From assembly GCA_041946825.1 (NCBI GenBank), contig JBHGBD010000015.1, positions 1 to 64,000 on the forward strand: a stretch of 64,000 bases of DNA, read 5' to 3'. This DNA is from CAZTHM01 sp041946825 (GTDB taxonomy: Bacteria > Acidobacteriota > Terriglobia > UBA7540). The translations under genes and the position numbers were made by a program. This document shows, piece by piece, positions 17,037-26,034 of the stretch. Position 1 is the stretch's first letter. Each line of letters begins with the position of its first letter. The notes beneath the pieces were generated by a model. It ran no database searches. It was not told the DNA's origin and saw only the letters and a program-made list of their open reading frames with translations.

Positions 17037-18341
17037 ATGGAACCGAACATTGCGGAAATGGAAAAGGAATTGAAGGCCGTTGCGCCTCCGCCGGCGGAGC
17101 CGGGTCCGTCCGGCAACGGGCTGGTGGACCGTTTCGCCAGCGCGAAATTCCGGCGCAGGATCGCAGGTGTTGCAGCGGCTGTTGTCGTCGTCACGCTCGC
17201 GCTGCTCTACTTCTACCACAACCGCATCACGACCGATGACGCTCAGGTAGACGGGCACATCACTCCGGTGGCTTCCAAGATTTACGGAAATGTCGCCGAA
17301 GTGCTGGTGAACGACAACCAGCAGGTCAAGGCCGGCCAGGTCTTGGTGCGCATCGATCCGCGCGACTATCAGGCGAAGTTTGACCAGGCCAAAGCCGCCC
17401 TGGCACTCGCCGAAAGTCAGGCGCGCGCCGCGGACGTGGGCGTGCCTTGGACGCAGGAGACCACCGCCAGCGGGACTTCCGGCGCGGAGGCGCAACTTGC
17501 TGCGGCGCAGGCCGAGTTCGAAGAGAAGCAAGCTGCCTATCAGCAAGCTTCGACGGCCGAACTCGCTTATGCGCGCGCCAATGTAGACGCGCGTCAAGCC
17601 AATTTCGACCGCGCCCAGGCGGACCTGGCCCGCATGAAGCCGCTGCTCGCCAAGGCGGAGATCTCCCAGCAGCAGTATGACGCCTTTCTCGCCGCGGCAC
17701 GCGTGGCCGAAAGCGAATTAGCGGCGGCCAAAGAGCGTCTGGCGGCGGCGCAGAAGAGCGCGGATGTTGCCAGGTCGGCGATGCTGGCAAAGCAAGCGAA
17801 GGTGGAGCAGGCGCGCGCCGCGGTCGAGCAAGCGAGGGCCAACCACAGGCAGGTGAGCATCCGCCAGGCGGATGCCCTCTCCGCTGTCGCGGCGGTTGCG
17901 CAGGCAAAAGCCAATCTCGAAGCGGCGGAATTACAGTTGAGCTACACGAAAATCGTTGCGCCGATCGACGGCGTTGTGACCAAGAAGAGCGTCGAGACTG
18001 GGCAAGTCGTGCAGCCCGGGCAGGGGCTCCTGGTCCTGATCCCCCTCCATGACGTCTGGGTAACTGCGAACTTCAAAGAGACACAACTGGAGGATGTGCG
18101 GCCAGGGCAGAAGGCAGAAGTCAAAGTGGACATGTACGGAAAGACGTTTTCCGGGCACGTCGATTCGATTGCCGGCGCCACAGGAACACGGCTTAGTTTG
18201 CTGCCCCCCGAAAACGCCACGGGGAACTTCGTTAAGGTCGTGCAACGGATTCCCGTCAAGATTGTCCTTGACCCCATTCCGCCCGAGAAGGCGATCCTCC
18301 GGCCGGGGATGAACGTGGTGGCGACGATCTTCACGAAGTAG
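17037..18341 (+). CDS. HlyD/EmrA family periplasmic adaptor of efflux pump
   Basis: A membrane-fusion protein that would bridge the DHA2 transporter and the TolC channel. It has one transmembrane segment at about residues 40-60 (AGVAAAVVVVTLALLYFY) followed at once by the EmrA-typical ITTDDAQVDGHITPVASKIYG biotinyl-lipoyl region. A long Ala-rich coiled coil spans about 105-300, then a beta-barrel (KIVAPIDGVVTKKSVETGQVV, GMNVVATIF). The ATG at 17037 has GAGG 9 nt upstream; a GTG at 17022, overlapping the TolC stop, is also in frame. It is in the operon between tolC-like and kinase-like genes. Confidence 0.92.
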   Translation: MEPNIAEMEKELKAVAPPPAEPGPSGNGLVDRFASAKFRRRIAGVAAAVVVVTLALLYFYHNRITTDDAQVDGHITPVASKIYGNVAEVLVNDNQQVKAGQVLVRIDPRDYQAKFDQAKAALALAESQARAADVGVPWTQETTASGTSGAEAQLAAAQAEFEEKQAAYQQASTAELAYARANVDARQANFDRAQADLARMKPLLAKAEISQQQYDAFLAAARVAESELAAAKERLAAAQKSADVARSAMLAKQAKVEQARAAVEQARANHRQVSIRQADALSAVAAVAQAKANLEAAELQLSYTKIVAPIDGVVTKKSVETGQVVQPGQGLLVLIPLHDVWVTANFKETQLEDVRPGQKAEVKVDMYGKTFSGHVDSIAGATGTRLSLLPPENATGNFVKVVQRIPVKIVLDPIPPEKAILRPGMNVVATIFTK

Positions 18342-18349
18342 AGGGTTCG

Positions 18350-18997
18350 ATGTTCAACATCATCACAGTCGCGAGGGAGTACGGAAGCGGCGGGGCGCAA
18401 ATCGCCCAGATGCTCGCCGACCGTCTGGGATGGAAGCTGCTTGACCGGTGCTTGATCGAGACGATCGCAAAACGGGCTCACGTGGACCCGTCCATTGTCG
18501 TGGAACTCGATGAGCACCCCGATCCCTGGCTGACCCAATTGACTCAGGCATTCACGCAATATTCCACCTATCTTCCCGGCGGACAGCCCGACGTCCTCGA
18601 CACCAAGGCCCTGGCCTCCGTGACCAGGCAGGTGATTGAGGAGGCGGCCAGAATCGGCAACTGCGTGATCGTGGGACGCGGAAGTCAATGCATTCTCCAG
18701 CGCCGCAACAATGTCTTTCACACTTTCATCTACGCGCCGCGTCAGGAGCGACTCAACCGACTCCGACAGCGGCATCCGACGCCAGAAGATGCGGAGGCGG
18801 CTCTCGAAGCGCGCGACCGCGAGCGCGCTGACCACGTTCGTCAGATTTACGGGCAGGACTGGACCAACCCCCACCTGTACCATCTCATGCTCTGCTCGAG
18901 CATGGGAGAAGAGGCGGCGGTATCGATCATCCTGGGGGCAATGGATTTGAGCCGAGAGAAAGAACTCACCGGCAATCAAGGCGTACCGAAGCGATGA
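18350..18997 (+). CDS. Cytidylate kinase-like family protein
   Basis: A 215-aa P-loop protein of the cytidylate-kinase-like group. The N-terminus ITVAREYGSGGAQIAQML carries the modified Walker A (GSGG in place of a classical GxxGxGK). Then come LGWKLLDRCLIETIA, GNCVIVGRGSQCIL and a lid-like Arg-rich segment (ARDRERADHVRQIYGQDW). Such proteins are found widely outside nucleotide biosynthesis operons, and their substrates are mostly unknown. It starts 8 nt after hlyD and overlaps the following transporter start by 4 nt, so it is translationally coupled inside the efflux operon. The link between phosphorylation and efflux is not evident from sequence. Confidence 0.85.
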   Translation: MFNIITVAREYGSGGAQIAQMLADRLGWKLLDRCLIETIAKRAHVDPSIVVELDEHPDPWLTQLTQAFTQYSTYLPGGQPDVLDTKALASVTRQVIEEAARIGNCVIVGRGSQCILQRRNNVFHTFIYAPRQERLNRLRQRHPTPEDAEAALEARDRERADHVRQIYGQDWTNPHLYHLMLCSSMGEEAAVSIILGAMDLSREKELTGNQGVPKR

Positions 18998-20577
18998 AAG
19001 AACTTCTCGCGCGCACGCGGCAAAACGGCGAAACGCATCCCTGGGCGGTTGCCGCCACCGTTGTGTTGCCCGTTTTCATGGAAGTTCTCGACACGAGTGT
19101 GGCGAATGTGTCCTTGCCTCAGATCGCGGGGGATCTTTCCGCGGGTGTTGACGAGAGCACCTGGGTGCTGACGTCTTACCTGGTCTCCAACGCCATCGTC
19201 CTGCCGCTGACGGGATGGTTCACGTCGCTTTTCGGACGCAAGCGGTTCTATATGTGGTGCGTGGGGATGTTCACGCTCAGCTCGTTTCTCTGTGGGCTTT
19301 CTCACAGTCTCGGATTTCTGGTGCTCTTCCGGGTTCTCCAGGGAGCGGGCGGCGGCGCCATGCAGCCGATTTCTCAGGCCATTCTCGTCGAGACTTTCCC
19401 GCGCGAAAAACGCGGCATGGCGATGGCCATATTCGGCATCGGTGTAGTCTTCGCGCCCATCATCGGCCCCACCCTGGGCGGCTGGATTACTGACAACTAC
19501 AGCTGGCATTGGATCTTCTTAATCAATATCCCCTTCGGCCTGTTTTCCCTGCTCATGACCCGGTGGCTGGTTTTTGATCCCCCTTATCTGGCGCGCAGAA
19601 GCTTCCGGGAGGGAATGAAGATCGATTACATCGGATTGGGGTTGCTGAGTCTCGGGCTGGGGTTCCTCCAAGTCGTGCTCGACAAGGGCCAGCGCGATGA
19701 CTGGTTCGGCTCCAACTTCATCATCGGTTGCACGATTCTTGCCGCCGTAGGGCTGGTGGGAGCTCTCATGTGGGAACTCACTCGGAGAGATCCCATCGTC
19801 GATTTCCGCCTGCTCAAGGAGCGCAACTTCGGCCTCGCGACGCTCACCATGTTCATGCTGGGATTCGTGCTCTACGCCAGCACAATGCTGCTCCCCATGA
19901 TGCTGCAGACGCTCCTTGGATACACCGCGATGTTAAGCGGGCTGGTACTTTCTCCGGGTGGATTCCTGGTCGTCCTCCTGCTACCCATTGTCGGAACGCT
20001 GCTGACAAAACTCGAAGCGCGCTGGCTGGTGGTCTATGGCGTGACGGTGACTTCCCTGTCGCTCTTCCACATGGCGCACTTCAACCTCAACCTCGACTTC
20101 CACACTGCCATGATGGCCCGAATCTTCCAGTCGGCGGGATTGGCTTTCCTTTTTGTGCCCATTAATACCATGGCCTTTTATTTCATCGCGCAGCACCGCA
20201 TCAACGACGCCACAGGCCTGATCAATCTGGCACGAAACATCGGGGGAAGTTCCGGCATCGCGACGGTCACAACGTTGCTGGCGCGCCGCGCGCAATTTCA
20301 TCAAACGGTTCTGGCAGGACATGTGACACCGCTCGACTGGAGCTACCGCGCCATGGTCGCGGGCGCCTCGCCCATGATCACGCAACAGGGGTCGGATCCG
20401 GTTCAAGCCGCCAATCAGGCCCATGGTCTGCTCTATGGGATAGTTCAGCGCCAGGCCGCTATGCAGGCCTTCGTGGATAATTTCTGGCTGCTGGGGGTAT
20501 TGTTTATGGGTATTGTTCCCTTGATGTTTTTGATGAAGAAGTCGAGGCCGCAGCGAGCCCCAGTGGGAGCTCACTAG
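18994..20577 (+). CDS. DHA2 (EmrB/QacA) family MFS drug:H+ antiporter, copy 1
   Basis: A 527-aa, probably 14-transmembrane transporter. DHA2 motif C is represented by the VLDTSVANVSLPQIAGDL region and motif A by GWFTSLFGRKRFY. The proton-relay motif region is GAGGGAMQPISQAIL. With the HlyD and TolC proteins encoded upstream it would form an EmrAB-TolC type tripartite pump. It overlaps the kinase-like gene by 4 nt (ATGA). A close paralogue follows at 20.8 kb with the same length and near-identical N-terminal motifs, which indicates a tandem duplication. Confidence 0.92.
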   Translation: MKELLARTRQNGETHPWAVAATVVLPVFMEVLDTSVANVSLPQIAGDLSAGVDESTWVLTSYLVSNAIVLPLTGWFTSLFGRKRFYMWCVGMFTLSSFLCGLSHSLGFLVLFRVLQGAGGGAMQPISQAILVETFPREKRGMAMAIFGIGVVFAPIIGPTLGGWITDNYSWHWIFLINIPFGLFSLLMTRWLVFDPPYLARRSFREGMKIDYIGLGLLSLGLGFLQVVLDKGQRDDWFGSNFIIGCTILAAVGLVGALMWELTRRDPIVDFRLLKERNFGLATLTMFMLGFVLYASTMLLPMMLQTLLGYTAMLSGLVLSPGGFLVVLLLPIVGTLLTKLEARWLVVYGVTVTSLSLFHMAHFNLNLDFHTAMMARIFQSAGLAFLFVPINTMAFYFIAQHRINDATGLINLARNIGGSSGIATVTTLLARRAQFHQTVLAGHVTPLDWSYRAMVAGASPMITQQGSDPVQAANQAHGLLYGIVQRQAAMQAFVDNFWLLGVLFMGIVPLMFLMKKSRPQRAPVGAH

Positions 20578-20762
20578 CGGTCGGACGCCTCCATCTTGCC
20601 TCGAGGGGTCGGGGCAATAATGGAGGAACCAGGAAGTTTGGGATTCACTGATTCGGGGCGAGTAAGAAAAACAAAAGCCGGGCAAGACAGGGGCAAGGAA
20701 CGCCCCCGCCTTCGCGGTCTCGCCATTGGGCGAAAGCGCAGGACGCTGGGCATTGAACTGAG

Positions 20763-22346
20763 ATGAAGACACTTCTTGCACGAGTTCGGAAAGATGGAGT
20801 CACCAATCCCTGGGTAATCGCGCTGACGGTGATGCTCGCCACGTTCATGGAGGTGCTGGATACCAGCGTCGCCAACGTGGCGTTGCCGCACATCGCCGGC
20901 GACCTGTCGGCGGGCGTCGATGAAAGTACCTGGGTGCTGACTTCTTATCTCGTTTCGAACGCCATCGTGCTCCCGCTGACCGGTTGGCTCTCGTCGATCT
21001 TTGGCCGCAAGCGTTTCTACATGGCCTGCGTCGCGATGTTCGTGGTCAGCTCGTTCCTCTGCGGCGTGGCTCCAAATCTCGGTTTGCTGGTGCTGTTCCG
21101 AGTTTTCCAAGGGGCGGGCGGCGGCGCGCTACAGCCGATTTCCCAAGCGATTCTTGTGGAGAGCTTCCCCAGGAACAAGCAAGGCATGGCAATGGCGGTC
21201 TATGGGATGGGGGTCGTGGTAGCACCCATCATTGGGCCCACGCTGGGCGGCTGGATTACCGACAATTACAGTTGGCATTGGATATTTTTCATCAACATCC
21301 CCGTGGGCGTGCTGTCTCTGCTGCTGAGCTCTGTGCTTATCCACGATCCCACGTACCTCGTTCGCCGCTCGCTCAAGGGTATGAAGATTGACTACGTGGG
21401 CCTCGGATTTCTTGCTGTCGGATTGGGGTTTCTCCAGGTTGTGCTCGACAAAGGACAGCGCGAGGACTGGTTCGGCTCGAGTTTCATCGTCTGGTGCACG
21501 ATTGTCGGGGTCGTGGGGCTGGTGGGCGCGCTCCTCTGGGAACTTTCCAAGGATGATCCCATCATCGATTTCCGCATGCTCAAAGAGCGCAATTTCGCCA
21601 TCGCCACCTTCACTATGTTCATGCTGGGCTTTGTCCTTTACGGAAGCACTGTCCTGCTTCCGATCATGCTGCAGACGTTAATGGGATACACGGCGATGTT
21701 GAGTGGATTGGTGCTTTCACCGGGAGGATTGGTCACACTCCTGGCGCTTCCTATCGTCGGTCGGCTATCACAGAAAATTGAAGCTCGATGGCTGGTCGCG
21801 GTCGGAATGATGATTACCGGCTTCGCGCTCTTCCGAATGGCAAAGTTCAACCTCTACATCGATTTCTGGACCGCCCTGGGCGCGTGGACGATTTCCCGTA
21901 CGGGACTGGCTTTCCTCTTTGTCCCCATCAACGTCATGGCGTTCTACTACATTCCCAAAGCGAAAATGAATAACGCCACAGGCATCATCAACCTGGCTCG
22001 GAATATCGGCGGCAGCGTCGGCATCGCTAACGTCACCAGCATGCTGGCGCGACGGGCGCAGGTTCATCAACAAGTTCTGGTCAGCCACGTGACACCACTC
22101 GACGCCCCTTACCAAACGGCACTCTCCGGGGCCGGTAGTTTTCTGACCCAGCAAGGTTCCAACACCACTCAAGCCCTTCATCAGGCTCAGGGGCTCGTCT
22201 ACGGCGACATCGTTCGTCAGGCCACCATGCAGGCTTTTGTTGACACCTTCTGGCTCCTGGGCTTGACCTTCCTCGCGATGATCCCCCTGCTGTTTTTCAT
22301 GAAGGCCGCCAGGCCCCAAGCCACTGGACACGCGGGAGTGCACTGA
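20763..22346 (+). CDS. DHA2 (EmrB/QacA) family MFS drug:H+ antiporter, copy 2
   Basis: A 527-aa paralogue of the preceding gene. It keeps EVLDTSVANVALPHIAGDL, GWLSSIFGRKRFY and GAGGGALQPISQAIL, so both copies appear functional. The region between the two genes is 185 bp, with GC-rich hairpin-forming sequence but no clear promoter, so the second copy may be read through from the first or from its own weak promoter. Differences concentrate in the C-terminal third and in the periplasmic loops, consistent with divergent substrate preferences (inference). Confidence 0.92.
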   Translation: MKTLLARVRKDGVTNPWVIALTVMLATFMEVLDTSVANVALPHIAGDLSAGVDESTWVLTSYLVSNAIVLPLTGWLSSIFGRKRFYMACVAMFVVSSFLCGVAPNLGLLVLFRVFQGAGGGALQPISQAILVESFPRNKQGMAMAVYGMGVVVAPIIGPTLGGWITDNYSWHWIFFINIPVGVLSLLLSSVLIHDPTYLVRRSLKGMKIDYVGLGFLAVGLGFLQVVLDKGQREDWFGSSFIVWCTIVGVVGLVGALLWELSKDDPIIDFRMLKERNFAIATFTMFMLGFVLYGSTVLLPIMLQTLMGYTAMLSGLVLSPGGLVTLLALPIVGRLSQKIEARWLVAVGMMITGFALFRMAKFNLYIDFWTALGAWTISRTGLAFLFVPINVMAFYYIPKAKMNNATGIINLARNIGGSVGIANVTSMLARRAQVHQQVLVSHVTPLDAPYQTALSGAGSFLTQQGSNTTQALHQAQGLVYGDIVRQATMQAFVDTFWLLGLTFLAMIPLLFFMKAARPQATGHAGVH

Positions 22347-22433
22347 GCCCAATGAAGCCTTCCCCCGTCCAACTGCATGGGCATGAAAAAGAGCCGTCGT
22401 GTAGCGCGGCGGGCGGAACAATGGGAAGGCCGC

Positions 22434-22802
22434 TTAGCTCGCAGCTTGGTGGGCTGGAGCGTCGAAGCTGGCGAGCGCGGCGTCTTCGGTGTCGTAGATC
22501 TCAAACGCCTGCAGGAGTCTGTGTGTGGAAAGAATATTACGAATCAGGCGCGGGACCCGCGTCAGCTTGAGCTGCCCACCGGCGCGGGCCGTGAGGATTA
22601 CGGCCTCTACCGAAGCGCCGATGCCGGTGCTGTCAACCCGGACAACCTCGGCTAAATCGAGAACGATTCGCGTCTGATTGTTAGCCAAGAAACCCTTGAT
22701 CTTCGTCCGGAAAGCCTCACATTCTTCGCCGGAAACAAACCGCCCATTTAACGTCATAACGACTGCGCCCTGCTTCTCCTGAGTATTAATGGTGAGCTGC
22801 AT
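22434..22802 (-). CDS. STAS-domain anti-sigma factor antagonist-like protein
   Basis: I use the ATG at 22802 (122 aa). The frame extends 15 codons upstream, but a promoter lies across that part, and GGGGG precedes 22802. It has a single STAS domain: VVMTLNGRFVSGEECEAF, VLDLAEVVRVDSTGIGASV. The Ser/Thr in DSTG is the position phosphorylated in SpoIIAA/RsbV-like antagonists. No partner-switch kinase or sigma factor lies next to it, so its partner is unknown. It is convergent with the second DHA2 gene, close to the STAS-TolC fusion. Confidence 0.85.
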   Translation of the reverse strand: MQLTINTQEKQGAVVMTLNGRFVSGEECEAFRTKIKGFLANNQTRIVLDLAEVVRVDSTGIGASVEAVILTARAGGQLKLTRVPRLIRNILSTHRLLQAFEIYDTEDAALASFDAPAHQAAS

Positions 22803-22831
22803 AATGGCAATACCCCCTTCCGCTGCGCGCC

Positions 22832-22860
22832 ATCTTAGGCGGCGCACTTTCTAATGTCAA
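22832..22860 (-). promoter_or_regulatory. Sigma-70-type promoter of the STAS gene
   Basis: Read on the minus strand: a perfect -35 TTGACA at 22855-22860, a 17-bp spacer, and -10 TAAGAT at 22832-22837. Transcription would begin near 22825, giving about a 22-nt leader that contains the GGGGG ribosome-binding site for the ATG at 22802. Confidence 0.65.
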
Positions 22861-23104
22861 CGCAATCCGCCTTCCTGGTGTTCAGTGTTAATCGGGCAAG
22901 TCGGACGGCAATGCCAAACCGGCGAGTCCACTCAAACAAAATGTCAGTTTCGTCGTGCAGCATCGCTGAACGCCAATCGTCAATCTCCAGGCGGAAATTG
23001 AGGACAGTCAAATCGCCACCACGCAGAAGGACATTGTTTCGCTTGCAACGGCCAGACAAATCGTCCTACTATACGCGAAGGCAGATCCATTCCGGAGAGG
23101 CGCC

Positions 23105-23539
23105 ATGAATGTCACCGACCTTATTGCCAACCGAACCGAGGTTTTTTCGATCCGCATCGAAGCGACGGTCCATGACGCGGCGAAGTACCTGCGCGAAAAA
23201 CAGATTCGCTCGGCGGGGATTCTGGATGCCCACTCCAAGCTGGTGGGAGTCATTTCGCAGAGCGATATCTCCGACAAAGTCGCGGCAGAGAACAAATGCC
23301 CCGCATGGACTCGCGTCACGGAAATCATGAGTACGCGGCCTGTGACGATCTCGCCGGAAACTCCGCTCGAGGAATGTGCGCGGCTGATGGACAAACACGG
23401 CATCTTCCACCTCGCCGTGGTGGATCCCGCGAAAGGCTTTCGCGGTTTGATCTCCGTGCAGGACCTTCTGAAGGTAATCGCATCCGATCAGAAAGCGCGG
23501 GCCGACATGCTCGAGGCTTATATGTTCCCCAGCCGCTAA
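23105..23539 (+). CDS. CBS domain-pair protein
   Basis: A 144-aa protein made of two CBS domains. The first is at about residues 8-62 (IEATVHDAAKYLREKQIRSAGIL, LVGVISQSDISDKV) and the second at about 70-130 (IMSTRPVTISPETPLEECARLMDK, FRGLISVQDLLKVI). CBS pairs bind adenosine nucleotides such as AMP, ATP or SAM and act as energy or ligand sensors for a partner. No fused effector is present, so it probably works in trans. The start has GGAGAGG upstream. The gene stands alone. Confidence 0.9.
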   Translation: MNVTDLIANRTEVFSIRIEATVHDAAKYLREKQIRSAGILDAHSKLVGVISQSDISDKVAAENKCPAWTRVTEIMSTRPVTISPETPLEECARLMDKHGIFHLAVVDPAKGFRGLISVQDLLKVIASDQKARADMLEAYMFPSR

Positions 23540-23779
23540 GTTTGGGGGAACTGGGCCCTGCCGCATCAGCAAGGATCCATTTTCCGCGACCCCTCGTCCT
23601 CAGCTCGACCTTGCTTTCAATTATTTGATTTGCTAGCCTTCCGGCATCCCGTGGTTGAAGTAAGAGCGGGATTCACTCCGTTGGGCCATGGTTGCCTCCC
23701 TCGCCAATCGGGGCCCGAACTGTGAGAGGCCGCTTGACCCGCCTTTGGGTCAGAGAACGATCATGAGGGAGGGAAATCT

Positions 23780-25345
23780 ATGCATTCGAAAGTAATGACA
23801 CGGCCAGTGATCTTCGGGGCTCTATCTCTGACGGTCCTGTTGACGGCTGGCCTCGCGCAAATTCGGAATATCTCGGCCGCCAGTCCGAAGCAAGGCACTG
23901 CCGAGGTCAAAAATTTCAATCCTCCGCTAACGTTGGACAACCAGGGGCCGGCGCCCAGGGGCGGGCGCATGATGCTGGTAACCAAAGGTCCCGTCACTGA
24001 TTCAACCCTTGCTATATTGAAGAACTACGCCACCATTCACGGCGTCATCCGCCGCTACAACCTTGTTGCTCTCACTCCCCGAAGTCCGGCCGCGCGGACT
24101 GCTCTCACGCGTCTATCATTCGTGGCATTAGTGGAGTCTGACCTGCCGCGCTACCTGACGGATGTCGGCTCGTGGGACCGCGACATCATGGATGTCGTCG
24201 ATGTACAGGAGTCCGGGCTTGTGGGCGACCCCGACCCACGCGAAGTATCCTACACGGGAGCCGGTGTTCATGTGGCCTTAATTGACACGGGGCTGGTTAA
24301 GAACTGGCGGGATTTCCTGATCGCAGGGCGGGTTCGTGCCGATCTCGCTCGCGCCTTTATGGGGGGAGGCGCGGTCGCTGAAAACTTCGTGTCCGCCGAC
24401 GAATTCAATATCTCGAACCCCACGAACCTCTGGGAGCGAGATACAAACAGCCACGGTCTGGCGACCGCCTCCCACGTTATCGGGTTCAAAGTCGGAGCGC
24501 AGGTTGTGGACGGCGTTGCCCCGGGCGCCAAGATTATCCCGATGAAGGTCTTCCCGAATGGCGAGGCATTCACCTGGAGTTCACGCATCATCGCCGCCTT
24601 CGCGTATACGACGGCACTCAAGGAGAACGGGATCGGCCCCATGGTGGTCAGCATGAGCATCAGCGGCGGCGCCCCGGGATATCTGGAGCGGATCGCCATT
24701 GATGATGCCATCAACGCCGGCGTGATCGTCGTAACCTCGGCTGGCAACCAAGGTGAACAGGGTATGGGATGGCCCGCCGCGTTTCCGGAAGTCATTTCGG
24801 CGGGCGCCGTGGGATGGACTCGACAGTTCCTTCCGGGCAGTCCCTCTGCCCCGAACTCCTCTTTCTGGTGGAACCAAGATGTCGGAAACGATCCGGATGG
24901 AAGCGGCGCCTCGGAGGAAACGGAGGCTTACGTTGCAGACTTCAGCAGCCGCGCGATTCCCTCTCTCGGGACGGCCTTCGGAACGGATCCGCAGGAGCTC
25001 GATGTGCTCGCACCGGGAGTCTGGACAGTAGCTCCTGGCTCTCATGGGCCGACCGCCGGCTACTTCTTTTGGTCGGGAACCAGCTTCTCGACCCCACTCA
25101 CCGCCGGCGTGGCTGCGCTGATGCTGGAAAAGAACCCGGCTTTGGTGCAAGGAACCGTGGAGAGCATTCTTAAGTCCACAGCTCTTCCCATGGCAGGAGA
25201 CGACACTCGGACGGGAGTTCTGGAACCACTCCTCTTCGGAACTTTTTTCACACCTTCCTGGGACACTGACTGCGCCGGTGAGCCATGCGACCCGGTCGGT
25301 GCGGGCCTCGTCCAGGCGGACGCGGCCCTGGCAGCCACGCCCTAA
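23780..25345 (+). CDS. Secreted subtilisin-like S8 serine protease
   Basis: A 521-aa exported subtilase. A signal peptide (about residues 1-33) and an inhibitor-like prodomain (about 50-120) precede the catalytic domain. The triad is visible: D169 in ALIDTGL, H225 in SHGLATASHVIGF and S435 in SGTSFSTP. The oxyanion Asn is in VVTSAGNQGEQG. The start has GGGAGGG 8 nt upstream. It is monocistronic and would act in the periplasm or outside the cell. The extra DPDPREVSY/NSSFWWNQDV insertions are typical of larger bacterial subtilases. Substrates are unknown. Confidence 0.92.
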   Translation: MHSKVMTRPVIFGALSLTVLLTAGLAQIRNISAASPKQGTAEVKNFNPPLTLDNQGPAPRGGRMMLVTKGPVTDSTLAILKNYATIHGVIRRYNLVALTPRSPAARTALTRLSFVALVESDLPRYLTDVGSWDRDIMDVVDVQESGLVGDPDPREVSYTGAGVHVALIDTGLVKNWRDFLIAGRVRADLARAFMGGGAVAENFVSADEFNISNPTNLWERDTNSHGLATASHVIGFKVGAQVVDGVAPGAKIIPMKVFPNGEAFTWSSRIIAAFAYTTALKENGIGPMVVSMSISGGAPGYLERIAIDDAINAGVIVVTSAGNQGEQGMGWPAAFPEVISAGAVGWTRQFLPGSPSAPNSSFWWNQDVGNDPDGSGASEETEAYVADFSSRAIPSLGTAFGTDPQELDVLAPGVWTVAPGSHGPTAGYFFWSGTSFSTPLTAGVAALMLEKNPALVQGTVESILKSTALPMAGDDTRTGVLEPLLFGTFFTPSWDTDCAGEPCDPVGAGLVQADAALAATP

Positions 25346-25526
25346 GCTCGCTGATTTCTTGACTCCAATCCAGGTCTCGCCGGGAACTCGACCCGACGAG
25401 ACTTGGAGGTTTCTATCGCACCCTTCCCACTCATTTTTACTCAACCGGGAAAAGCTCAAGTTGACGCCACCATGTTGTAGCGACTTATAATGCTCTCTCG
25501 CATTTCGTGTGTGGAGGGATGGTGAG

Positions 25527-25979
25527 ATGGTCGACCGTTTGGATTTAATTGCAACGGGCTTGACGCAGGATCGACAAAGACCCCCGCGTCATAACCATTT
25601 ATGGTCGCTATGGAACCTCACGGCTCTGATCTTCATGCTGGCATTCAGTCTAATTCCCTCTGTCGCCGCCGAGGTGCCGGTCGTCAAAGCGGACCTGGGG
25701 CCCTGCTCCGCGGACTTCACTGTGAGCGACAGCGCCGGCAAGCCGATCTTCGACGCGAAGGTTCATGTGAAAATTGTCTACGGGTTCATGAACAAGAGGA
25801 AAACGGAGCTCGAAGTCGGGACCAACAGTGACGGCAAGGCGCGAATGGAAGGGCTTCCACAAAAAGTGAAGAAGTTGCTGGAATTCAAAATCACACACGG
25901 TGAAAAATCCAAATCGATCATTCACGATCCGGCGAACGAATGCCGCGCGACGTTTGCCGTGACGCTGGACGGCAATTAA
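25527..25979 (+). CDS. Hypothetical secreted protein with an Ig/CnaB-like domain
   Basis: A 150-aa product. The ATG at 25527 is chosen because GGAGGG lies 8 nt upstream (a GTG at 25509 is also in frame). A membrane/signal segment at about residues 30-48 (NLTALIFMLAFSLIPSVAA) is preceded by a rather long n-region. The mature part resembles a small beta-sandwich: ADFTVSDSAGKPIFDAKVHVKI, VGTNSDGKARMEGLP, with one Cys near each end (PCSAD, NECRA) that may form a disulfide. The pattern is like the carboxypeptidase-regulatory/FixH-type fold, but I do not recognise a specific family. The next gene, a SYLF protein, follows 55 nt downstream. Confidence 0.65.
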   Translation: MVDRLDLIATGLTQDRQRPPRHNHLWSLWNLTALIFMLAFSLIPSVAAEVPVVKADLGPCSADFTVSDSAGKPIFDAKVHVKIVYGFMNKRKTELEVGTNSDGKARMEGLPQKVKKLLEFKITHGEKSKSIIHDPANECRATFAVTLDGN

Positions 25980-26034
25980 CGCTTCTCTTCAGGATCGACA
26001 GAACAGCCAGTAACCTCAGAATCCGGAGCAGACC

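Noticed and set aside
20578..20762. Second sigma-54 promoter in front of the second DHA2 gene
   Set aside because: GG dinucleotides are present but no GC at the required 10-nt distance with TTGC context was found.
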